A DNA stretch of 64,000 nt from Dillenia suffruticosa. Lineage: Eukaryota; Streptophyta; Magnoliopsida; Dilleniales; Dilleniaceae. The position numbers were made by a program, and so were the translations under genes. The notes beneath the pieces were generated by a model. The model had not been told where the DNA came from and did no database searches. It saw only the letters and a list, made by a program, of their open reading frames with translations. Numbering within the stretch: position 1 is the first letter of the stretch; each line of letters begins with the position of its first letter. Shown piece by piece: positions 36,514 through 45,389 of this stretch. The stretch is taken from assembly GCA_033439265.1 (NCBI GenBank), contig JAVTVX010000020.1, positions 17,502,001 through 17,566,000 on the forward strand. The letters are read 5' to 3'.

Positions 36514-36871
36514 TGTAAGAACAGGAGGGTGGCCCATCACCCTCCATGCCCTGCAAAACCATTCCTGAAAATAAGGGATTTTTCACTCACCAAAGGGGTA
36601 ACCAAGTATGGGCCTCAATAATGGTTGTTGATGGCACAACCACTATAAATAGGGGCAACCATAGCAAGGGTCCCTAAACTCAATTCATTAGTCTCACACA
36701 CCATCTAGAGAGAGAATTGAGAGCTTGGAAGGCTTCTTGCACGTCCAGAGGTGCTGCCAAAGGGAGTTACAGTCGCCGGAATCCATGGCTGGAGGTACAC
36801 TTGCTTCCGCTTGTTTTATGGTTCAATTTTGCTTTTAAATTCATGTATTAGACTTGCATGGATGTTTTACA
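36514..36871 (+). repeat. 3' LTR of the copia element
   Basis: 358 bp, same termini as the 5' LTR. It carries the polyadenylation half of the element. Confidence 0.92.
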
Positions 36872-37691
36872 TAAAGCTCATATCACTACAAAAAAACACG
36901 GTTTTAGCCACGGATTTTCGCGACGGAAAAAATTCGTCGCTATTTTGCGACGGATTTAGCGACGAAAAATTTTTTCGTCGCTAATTTGCCACAAAATTTG
37001 GAACGAAAAGGAAATCGTGGCTAAATTAGCGACGGACACATCATTCGTAGCAAAATTCGTCGCTAATTAGTGACGAAAAAATTTTCGTGGCTAAATTCGT
37101 CGCTAATTAGTGACGAAAAAATTTTCGTGACTAAATTCGTCGCTAATTGGGGACAAAAAATTTTTCGTTGCAAATTTCGTCGCTAAATATGGCAAAATTT
37201 TGCCACCGATTTAAAATTCGTCGCAAAATTTAATCTTTTTTAAATAGAATTTTATTTTTTTATTTTTCTTTTTATTTTAGTAATATGTAATATTTAAATT
37301 AAAAATTAATTTAGCGACGGAAAACAAATCCGTCGCTAAATGAAAATCCCAATCCCAATCTCCGGTAATTTAGCGACGGATTAAAATCCGTCGCTGAATT
37401 TAATTTTTTTTAATTAGAATTTTATTTTATTTTTATTTTATTTTAATAATTTAGCGACGGATTCCAAATCCGTCGCTGAATTTTATATTCTTTTAATTAT
37501 AATTTTATTTTTATTTTTATTTTTATTTTATTTTATTAATTTATATTAACAAATCATATTATTATTTTTAAATTATATATATATTTTAATTAATTTATTA
37601 TTTTTTTTAATTTTTTTATTTAATATATAGGTAATTTTATTTTATTTCAATTAATTTATTTAATAATATAAATTTTTTAATAAAATATTAA

Positions 37692-37980
37692 TGCCTGCGC
37701 GGGCGCCAGCGCATGCACGCACGGGCGTCTGCCTGCCTGGGCGTCCGCGCCCTGCGCGCGCCTGTCTTGGCGCCCGAGCGCGCCAGGGCGCCCGCGCCTG
37801 GGCGTGCCTGCCTGCGCGCGGGCACCCAGGCAGGCAGGCGCGGGCGCCCGCGCCCCAGCAGGCGCGCGCCCGCGCCTGCCTGGGCGTGCCTGCCTGGGCG
37901 CCCAGGTAGGCGCGCGGGCGCCCAGGCAGGCAGGCGCGGGCGCCCGCGCCCCAGCAGGCGCGGGCGCCCGCGCGCCCTTG
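37692..37980. repeat. Extreme GC-rich repetitive block inside the CACTA element
   Basis: Built from words such as GCCTGCCTGGGCG and GGGCGCCC. A 42-bp unit recurs at 37825-37866 and 37921-37962, 96 bp apart. It is bordered sharply by very AT-rich DNA. Long ORFs on both strands (Ala/Arg/Pro-rich) follow from composition. Confidence 0.8.
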
Positions 37981-38014
37981 GTTTTAATACTAAAAAATCA
38001 TGCATGCAGGTAGA

Positions 38015-38085
38015 GGGTGGAGGGAATCGAACCTTGGACTTCGGATTTGAGCATAGTATATATCACCACCATACCACCTAGTGTT
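38015..38085 (-). other. tRNA-like segment in the CACTA element
   Basis: On the minus strand: box A-like TAGGTGGTATGGTGG and box B-like GGTTCGATTCC about 35 bp later. A full cloverleaf was not folded; it may be a SINE or tRNA relic captured by the transposon. Confidence 0.45.
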
Positions 38086-38648
38086 GCGTGACGATATTTT
38101 TATTTTCTTTCCTCCAACTTTTTCCACATTTTTGTTTCCTATTCTTACTTTTTTTTTCCATTGGTTTTTTTTTTATTTCTATTTTCATTTCTTATATATA
38201 ATAATTTTATTGAAATTTGAATAAAAATATTTTGTGAATAAATATATAGATTTTTTAAATTATTAATATGTTATAATTTATTGATAATTATAATTTTATA
38301 GTTTTGAGATACATTTTTAAATTATGGATTAAAAAAATAAAATAAAAATGAAAAAGAATAATAGGATAATAAAATAAAAGAAAAAAGAAGAAATCAAAAT
38401 ATAATATTAATATATTTTTTTAATTAATTTATTATTTTATTTTAAATTAGTATTTTATTATTTTTTATTTTATTAAAAATTATCATATTTATTATTTTTA
38501 ATTAATATTATTTTAGATTGGTGGTATAAATAAAAAAAGTTTTTATTTTTATTATTTTAAATTGTTATTATATATTATTTTATTATTGTTAGAAAAATGT
38601 GAAAAAAATGTAATAAATAATTAAAAAATAAATTTATATCACAATAAT

Positions 38649-38745
38649 ATGTTTGGCTCAGTGGTTTGGTTTACACATTGCGTGTGTGTGCAGGGGTTCG
38701 TGCAGGAGTTCAGAGTTCGGAGTTCGGAGTTCGAATCACGAATCA
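38649..38745 (+). other. Second tRNA-like segment in the CACTA element
   Basis: Contains TGGCTCAGTGG, an exact match to the pol III box A consensus (about 38654), and box B-like GTTCGAATCAC (about 38728), with GGGGTTCGTGC between them. No A tail or target duplication was seen. Confidence 0.45.
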
Positions 38746-38799
38746 CGGTGGAGGCAGAAGCGCGGTATTTTCTAGCAATTAAGAGTTGATGCTGCGCGG

Positions 38800-38935
38800 G
38801 GATGCTGACTCGGGCGGGCAGGTGGGGGAGCTGGCTTGGGCGGGCTCGGGCGGGCAGATGGGGGTGCTGGGGTGGGTGGGCACGTGGCTGGGGATGCTGG
38901 GGTGGGTGGGCACGTGGCTGGCTGATGGTCAAGGC
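38800..38935. repeat. G-rich tandem repeat in the CACTA element
   Basis: Short tandem duplications of a GGGTGGGCACGTGGCTGGGGATGC-like unit (two copies near 38870-38920) and GGGCGGGCAGGTGGGGG-like words. Non-coding. Confidence 0.6.
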
Positions 38936-39428
38936 ATATGGAATCAGCGACGGATTTGAATCCGTCGCTCATTCAGCGACGGATTTGGAATCCGTCGCTC
39001 ATTCAGCGACGGATTTGGAATCCGTCGCTAATTCAGCGACGGATTTGGGCGACGAATTCCAAATCCGTCACTAATTCAGCGACGGATAATTTTTTGACGG
39101 GTTTGTTTTCCCCTAAATTAGCGACGGATTTTAGCGACAAAATTTATCTGTCGCTAAATTTAGCGACGAATAATTTTTCGTCGCTAAATTTTGTGACGAA
39201 TATTAGCGACGAAAACTTATTTGTCGCTAAATTTAGCGACGGATTCCAGATTTTCGTCGCTAAATTTAGCGACGGATTTCTAATTTTCGTCGCTAAATTT
39301 TTGCGACGCGTTATTAGCGACGAAAAATTTTTCGTCGCTAAATCCGTCGCTAATGTTTTTAGCGACGAATTTTTTTAAAATTTTCGTCGCTAAATTTGTG
39401 GGTAAAAGGCTGTTTTTTTGTAGTGTAT

Positions 39429-39688
39429 GGCCAACTTGGATCAAGTTAACAATTTAAAATTCAGTTTTTTTCTTCATTTATGGGTTAAAAGAACAGTACT
39501 GGGAGCACAATTTACTGAGGAAATAGAGAAGATAAGTAGCCAAAATTGCATTATTAACGGATACAACACCACGAAAGGAAAATGGAAATGAAACAAAGAA
39601 GGAAGCAATTAATTAAGGTGGAAACTCGAAAAAGAAAACTTTGTGCCAAGCCAAGAGGACTACCACTTGAGATAACATAGTGCTAGAA
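39429..39688. other. Spacer after the CACTA element
   Basis: No gene recognised. Confidence 0.4.
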
Positions 39689-40210
39689 CTATTTGCCTCT
39701 TGTTGTCCACCTCAACCCCAAGAAGAAAGGGTTGTGTACGGAAGCACCGCACTTTTTTTTTGGTAAGCAGGAGAGAAGAACAGCAACTACACAGGCAATC
39801 CGAAACCTTTCGGCATATTCAGCCTTGGGACCATTCTTAGACCTAAGAGACTTGACACCTAGCATATCATCCTGAAGGAGACTTTGCATGGAAGGCGGAG
39901 GAAAAGCAAATTCATGAAGACCTGAGCTACAACCATGACCGAGAGCAGTGAGATAATCAACACATTTGTTACCCTCCCTCAGCGTGTGGCGGATATCAAC
40001 AACATTAACCTCCTTTATCAGCTCCCGACAGTCCTTAACTATATCTCTCAGAGGGTGACTGACTGAGGTTTCCTCAATGAGCATGTTGCGGACGATCAAT
40101 GAATCCACCTCCAATTCAATGCTCTTGAGGCCTTTCTTAAGCGCAACGAAGCACCGCACTTTGGAGGAGCTTAGCTTATTCCTGCCTGGAATCCCAAATC
40201 CCTGCAGCAC
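39689..40210 (-). pseudogene. Truncated RNase H-like (RVT_3) fragment of retroelement origin
   Basis: 173-aa reading frame. ALKKGLKSIELEVDSLIVRNMLIEE, HPLRDIVKDCRELIKEVNVVDIRHTLREGNKCVDYLTALGHG and LHEFAFPPPSMQSLLQDDMLGV match the plant 'RNase H-like / RVT_3' module that ends LINE-type polyproteins. The N-terminal DGS/DGA strand with the first catalytic Asp is absent, so it is 5'-truncated. The last ~50 residues are unrelated. Probably a dead LINE or processed fragment; a domesticated gene cannot be excluded. Confidence 0.55.
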
Positions 40211-41775
40211 CCTAAAGCACTTGAATAGTTATTTTAATGTGCGCAAAACCCGACTAGGCAGACCATCAAAAGACCACAATCTAGCCACTGTTTATAAGCA
40301 CATGCATCATAGTTTAAGTTTGACACCAAGCATTACAGAAAACGGAAAAGGTATTGGGTTGATCCCTATTTTGTCAATAGAGAAAGCAATATGAGATTCG
40401 CCGATTACTTATATATTGTATATGATGTGTGTGTAATGGGTGCAGTGAAAGAGGTGTGTATGAGTTTTGATTTTGTAGAGAGAGAGAGAAAGTGAAACCC
40501 CGGAGTAATGATCAGTTAATCCAATTGGGCTTTTAGCAAGTAGGCGACCCATCTATGTTTCAATCGGATACCAATTGTTTGGATGCGTTTGAAAGCCTTG
40601 AGATGACTTACAGATAAAATTCTTTACTCCCTGGAACTCTAATAATACCCATATTTATTAACCAAACTTACAATAGGTCTAATACTATACTGGTGGTGAA
40701 TTCGAGCAAAACCCTCGTGCTTAACGGGATGCTAGATTGGTCAATTTAGGAGGGGGGAGGCATACATATTCTTTGACTACAGGTTACCAACCAGTCTATC
40801 AATTGAACAAGGAAATCTAAGCTATCTATAGAGAGCAATAAGAATCTGTACCCAAAAGTAGTTGGTTCCTGTACCCAAAAAAAAAAAAAAAAAGAGCTAT
40901 AAGAACACTATGGGAGCGAGAGGGGGAAACTTGGACAGAGCAGAGAAGGAAAGTGAGAAGAAAGAAAGAGGGAGGTTAAGAGAGGAAGAGATTGTTCTAT
41001 GTATTCCATATTTTCTTTCCTAATGAAATTTTTTCTTCATATTTTTCGTCTCGTTATGTTTTTCCTCCCAATTCATTGTGCTGGTGACCCATGCGAATAA
41101 TCCCAACAAAAATATCTGCACGTATGTGTATGGCAATTGTTCTTCGCTTTTCCAAGCATATCAACAGCAAAAATTGCCGCGTGAGACACGGAAGCTTGAT
41201 ACAATTTGGCGACTCTTGACGGTTGGGCATCAGATTCCTACAAAGGAAGAAACCATTTCTTATTCTGTCATTCTGCAGTTTATATAACAAAAATAGGTAG
41301 CCTTCCGTTCCATATCCTTTTTCTTCCACAACGAGCTACATGGTACCAGACTATTATCAGGTCATCATTGCTACATGGTACCAGACTATTATCAGGTCAT
41401 CATTGCCTGGAAATCACATGAAAGGTTCTACATTGAAAATTTTCAGAATTTACCTTAGACAAAAATGACGCAATCAAATCTCTCAAGAACAACTTGGGCT
41501 GCCTTAAAATCTTCTGGGATAATCAATACAATTTCCCATTATCCCTGAGATCCTGGAACCCCATAATTATTTTCTTTCGAAACCGACACTTTCATTTCCA
41601 GAGTCCTGATGTGCTCGTGTATCAAAGTACTGAAAAAAGAAGTGGACTGGCCCTTTTATCCCTCAAATGTTTTTGTGCAGATGGAATTCATGGTTAAAGT
41701 TAGAGCACAAGTCAAAGCTTGGAACGTTCCTTATGGTAACAGTGAGGATTAGCCGGAGCAGCTCAACTAATACAA
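40211..41775. other. Intergenic DNA downstream of the PPR gene
   Basis: Holds an A-run (40879-40896), a purine-rich stretch (40910-40995) and a perfect 2 x 35-bp tandem duplication (41335-41404). Short ORFs have no support. The part near 41500-41775 probably includes the PPR 3' UTR. Confidence 0.4.
41335..41404. repeat. Tandem duplication, 2 x 35 bp
   Basis: The unit beginning GCTACATGGTACCAGAC is repeated exactly at 41335-41369 and 41370-41404. Confidence 0.9.
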
Positions 41776-43386
41776 TTATGCAAAGGCTTCTAAAGCTTCA
41801 TATATCTCCTCTGATTTGGGATGTGTTTTATCAGCAGAATAGAATTGATGAACTAGGCCATCAACTTCAATCCAACTGCAACCGGGTGTTTTGTGAGCAT
41901 TTTGCTCCTTCAACACTTTCCTCACCGTCTGCACCTCATCCCACTTCCCTAACTCCACATATATGTTTGCCAACATTACGCCATAACCACCATTATTCGG
42001 ATCCATCTCAACCAGTTTTTTGACCGCAAACTCCGCCAATTCCGTTTGGCCATGAATTTTACAACCATTAAGCAAAGAACCCCATACTACCACATCTGGT
42101 TCAATCCTCATTCCATTTATAACATCCATGACTTCTTTAAAACGACCAGCTCGACCAAGAAGGTCTATTAGACAACCATAGTGCTCAATCTGAGGCTCAA
42201 TACCATAATGTACAGTCATAGCCTCAAAATAATGACGACCTCGATCAATCAAACCTGCATGGGTACAAGCATTCAACAACCCAACAAATGTGATGGCATC
42301 TGGCTGAACATCCCCAGACTGCATCATCTCCTCAAAAATACTAATTGCAATCTCACTTTGACCATGAAGAGCAAAACAATTAATTATTGAATTCCAAGAT
42401 GTCAAGCTTACTTCCAAGGTCCCATCAAATATCCTTCTCGCCGTGTCCAAATTCCCACATTTTCCGTACATATCAATCAAAGCATTTGAGATAAATGAAT
42501 TAGTACCGAGGCATGAATCGAAACCGAGGTTATTCCTGTAAATGTAACAATGAATGGACTTGCCAAGCCGAAGCATGCCAGTATTGCTGCATGCAGAGAG
42601 CACGGACCCAACTGTAATTCGATTAGGCCGATTCCATTGAAGCTGATTTGTCTCCATGTGCATGACCATCCGTCTGAAAAGCGAAATTGCCTCGGCAAAC
42701 AACCCATTTTGCGTGCAACCAGCAATTATAGCATTCCATGCAGGCGTGTCTCGTTCGGGCATCTCCTCAAACAACGACATAGCATTTCCAACATCACCGA
42801 GCCTCAAATACCCCGATATCATTGCTGTCCAAGACACAACATTTCTCTCAGACATTGCATCGAACAATAGTCTTGCAGTTCTCAGATCAGAACAAAATCG
42901 GGAATAGGAATCAAGAAGAGCAGTTTCCACAACTGGGTATCTCCCAAAACCTGATTTCAAAATATGGGTGTGCACCAATTTCGTCCCATACGAATCCAAG
43001 ACCTCAGGGTAAGATTTTAAGACATAAGGAAAAATAAAATGATTGGGTTTAGGCCGGCCATGACGAACCATGTCTTTAAACAAATTGAATGCAGATTCAT
43101 GGTGGGATTCAGAAACATAAGCAGTGACCATAGCAGTATAAAGGTAAATACTTGGTGAATTCAAGTGATTGAAAATGAAACGAGCATAGTCAAGGTTAGA
43201 GAGAGTAAGAGTGCAAAAGCGAACGAGTTTAAACGCGTAAAATTGTGTTTGACCATGGCCTAATGTTACAAGAAATGCTTGGAGCTGCTTGAGATGGTTG
43301 AGATGAAAGCATTTTGAGAGAGCTGTTAAGACATATCGGTTCAGAGTTGGTTGGCTTGGATCACGAGGACAGGGGACTTTGATCAT
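41776..43386 (-). CDS. Pentatricopeptide repeat protein, PLS class, E subgroup (At1g33350-like)
   Basis: 536 aa, intronless as usual for PPR genes. Organelle RNA-binding protein; E-class members commonly serve in RNA editing or processing. Tandem PLS repeats run through about residues 60-400 (for example VVSWTAMISGYLRLGDVGNAMSLFEEMPERD, PAWNAIIAGCTQNGLFAEAISLFRRM, SLTSWNSIINCFALHGQSEIAISIFEEM, DAITFVGLLNACTHAGLIDRGRHYFEAM). The C-terminal E/E+ segment (EPDVVVWGSLLNGCKIHG...GCSWIEVDGLVHQFYSADKTHPKSEEIYEAL) is present and there is no DYW domain. An in-frame TAA lies three codons before the ATG, fixing the earliest start. From memory it resembles Arabidopsis At1g33350 (PCMP-E57), whose neighbour is CLPX3, and a CLPX gene is also adjacent here. 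Target organelle not predicted. Confidence 0.9.
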   Translation of the reverse strand: MIKVPCPRDPSQPTLNRYVLTALSKCFHLNHLKQLQAFLVTLGHGQTQFYAFKLVRFCTLTLSNLDYARFIFNHLNSPSIYLYTAMVTAYVSESHHESAFNLFKDMVRHGRPKPNHFIFPYVLKSYPEVLDSYGTKLVHTHILKSGFGRYPVVETALLDSYSRFCSDLRTARLLFDAMSERNVVSWTAMISGYLRLGDVGNAMSLFEEMPERDTPAWNAIIAGCTQNGLFAEAISLFRRMVMHMETNQLQWNRPNRITVGSVLSACSNTGMLRLGKSIHCYIYRNNLGFDSCLGTNSFISNALIDMYGKCGNLDTARRIFDGTLEVSLTSWNSIINCFALHGQSEIAISIFEEMMQSGDVQPDAITFVGLLNACTHAGLIDRGRHYFEAMTVHYGIEPQIEHYGCLIDLLGRAGRFKEVMDVINGMRIEPDVVVWGSLLNGCKIHGQTELAEFAVKKLVEMDPNNGGYGVMLANIYVELGKWDEVQTVRKVLKEQNAHKTPGCSWIEVDGLVHQFYSADKTHPKSEEIYEALEAFA

Positions 43387-44379
43387 GGTATTTTAGGCGT
43401 GATTTTTCATAAGACAATTGCTTGCTTGTTTTGTACCGTTTTTATTGTGACTATGTTAATCGTAATAAACCAAAACAAAAAAAATCAAAGGTCAGAAAGT
43501 AATTATCAACTGGGAGGTGCCTCGCTACTTCTCTACGTACTGCGTAACATTTGGTTAGCTAGCGCACACGCAGCAACGCGTGTGACAATTACTTCTATTA
43601 TTTAAATTTAAATTAATTTAATGATCGATTAAAAGTATAAAAATAAATCAATGATACAAAACTAAAACATTTTATAATTACAAAATTAAAATGTATATGT
43701 TTTATGATAGATTTGCTCAAATTCTAGAATTTTGATATGATCACTTGAATAAAAAATTATTATATATAAAAGAAATTGTTATACATACACAATATCCATA
43801 CACTGCTTATGTTTAAATAATAAAATATTGTAATGTTTGCGTGCACGTATTATTTTAGAATTACATTTCGAATGATAGATTCATGTATATACTCTGATAT
43901 TATATATATAATTATATCTATACATAACTTTTAAAGTGTAAATTGAGCAATTCTTTTTTTTTTTTAATTGTGGTATAATTTTCATGTACATATTATTTTA
44001 GAATTGCATATCAAATAATAGGTTCATGCATATCTTATTCTTATTTTTCTTAAGTCTAAAAATATGAAAAGAAAAATATGATTTTATTACAAAAAGAAAA
44101 AAAAATAAATGGAGTAATATCAACACCTCCAATTACTCATTTTTCTTATTCTTATATTTTTTTTTTTTATCTTTTTGAAGGAAGCGAACAACTCAAAATC
44201 ATAACTTTCTATACGTAGTGATTCTAATTCAAGCCAAGTACATCCATTTTATTTTTCTTTCTTTAGAAACCAAGGCCATTCTTTTTTCTTTTTCTTTTTT
44301 TTTCCTTAAGCAAATGTATAAATTCTAAAATCTAAAACTTAGATATATCTACGTGTATTTATGAAATTAGTATATTTTT
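43387..44379. other. Upstream region of the PPR gene, AT-rich
   Basis: Includes the PPR promoter (no clear TATA assigned). A diverged direct repeat of about 55 bp occurs at about 43840-43898 and 43980-44034 (shared TATTATTTTAGAATT and GGTTCATGCATAT-like words). No gene. Confidence 0.4.
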
Positions 44380-44384
44380 TATTG

Positions 44385-44900
44385 GTCGAGTGTTGAACTA
44401 GACCAAGAACTCATGTAAAAGCCAAAGAACTGCATTAGGCCGAGATGTTTCCTATGCTATCCATTCATTGCCCCCTCTCTCCACCTATAAATAGGCATAT
44501 ATTGTACTTAAAACAATTAAGCAATTTTAGAAATATCAAGTTAGTTTGTTCCTTTAAATCTCTTTGAGAGACGGTGAGAATTAGAGCATAGGAATCTAAG
44601 TATTAAGCCATTGTCTTTGATGCCTTAGCCTTTCTTTGATTGACGCAAGTGATCCTCATGTGCAGTGTGGTGAGGCTACCAATCATTGATGAACAGTTCT
44701 TGTCCAGGTGATCCCTGCGATGCAGGATAAGTTCTCTCCCAAAAGTCATAAGTTATATCTCTTTAGTTTTTTATTTTCTTTATTCTAAAACCACATAAAT
44801 AACTTCATATCTATCATTCCCTCCGTATTTCATTCCATTCCCCCTAGGCCAGCCTTCCTTCGTAAGGCTTTCATAGTTCGAATTGTTCAACTCTTGACCA
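44385..44900. repeat. Possible LTR fragment
   Basis: Looks like a retrotransposon LTR: TG start near 44389, a CCTATAAATAGG TATA-type box at about 44485, and a downstream leader-like sequence. No second copy, primer-binding site or target duplication was found, so this is a weak call. Confidence 0.25.
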
Positions 44901-45290
44901 TCTTGAATTAGTTTGAGGATTATTTTCTCAATAGAAATCTTTTAAGATTTGTTTTTTTAAACGGACATTTCCGTACAAAGCTTCGTGTATATAGTTAAAA
45001 GACGGGTTAGGTAAGGTGGTGAATTTAGTTTCGGTTGAGAGTTAAAAGAGAGTGATGCTTTGCCTTCACACGCTCTCTCTTCTGTCTCTTACATTGTGCT
45101 TGTGGTCCCAAAAACGCTCTCAGCTTCATCTTCTTGTTCAATCTCTTTCCCCCATATGCTTTTTCTTCTTTTCACTCTTCACTCTCTCTTTTCTGTCTTT
45201 CCTCCTTTCTTCTTTCTCACTCCACCTCTTTGTATAAATGAATAAATAAATCCAATCCCCAAGTCCAAGGCATGCAAACACAGTTGTTTA

Positions 45291-45298
45291 TATATAAG
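45291..45298 (+). promoter_or_regulatory. Putative TATA box of CLPX
   Basis: TATATAAG, 92 bp before the CLPX start codon, preceded by a CT-rich tract (45130-45230). Positional inference. Confidence 0.45.
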
Positions 45299-45389
45299 AC
45301 ACATACACATACATACTTATAGCACGACACCAGAACTCTCTCCAAACTCAATTCTTTCTCTGAAACCGTGCATTGTTTCAAAGAAGACG

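Larger units (their letters stand above)
30397..36871 (+). mobile_element. Ty1/copia LTR retrotransposon, nearly intact
   Basis: 6.5-kb element with 358-bp LTRs (30397-30754 and 36514-36871), target duplications TAAAG (30392-30396 and 36872-36876), primer-binding site TGGTATCAGAGCCA (30757-30770, tRNA-Met type) and polypurine tract AAGTGGGAGAA just before the 3' LTR. By eye the LTRs differ at about 11 of 358 positions, i.e. about 3%, so insertion is moderately recent. A 1.4-kb untranslated leader precedes gag. Coding is open except for two single-base frame changes. Confidence 0.93.
36884..39425. mobile_element. Non-autonomous CACTA (En/Spm) transposon
   Basis: The left end CACTACAAAAAAACA (36884-36898) is matched by its exact reverse complement at the right end (39411-39425). 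The 3-bp target duplication TAT lies at 36881-36883 and 39426-39428. Both subterminal regions (36910-37220, 37310-37480, 38940-39405) are packed with direct and inverted copies of TTAGCGACGAAAA / GCGACGGATTT, the arrangement bound by CACTA transposases. No transposase is encoded. The core has a GC-rich block (37692-37980), AT-rich DNA and two tRNA-like segments. ORFs in the GC block are compositional. Confidence 0.9.

Noticed and set aside
37688..38081. ORFs up to 122 aa, Ala/Arg/Pro-rich, both strands
   Set aside because: They lie in the GC-rich repeat of a CACTA element; the lack of stops is due to base composition.
36900..39405. CRISPR-like regularly repeated short palindromes
   Set aside because: Plant CACTA subterminal repeats; spacing is irregular and the termini plus target duplication explain them.
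40831..40905. Possible tiny A-tailed retroposon with GAGC(A/T)ATAAGAA flanks
   Set aside because: Too short, imperfect flanks, and no pol III boxes.
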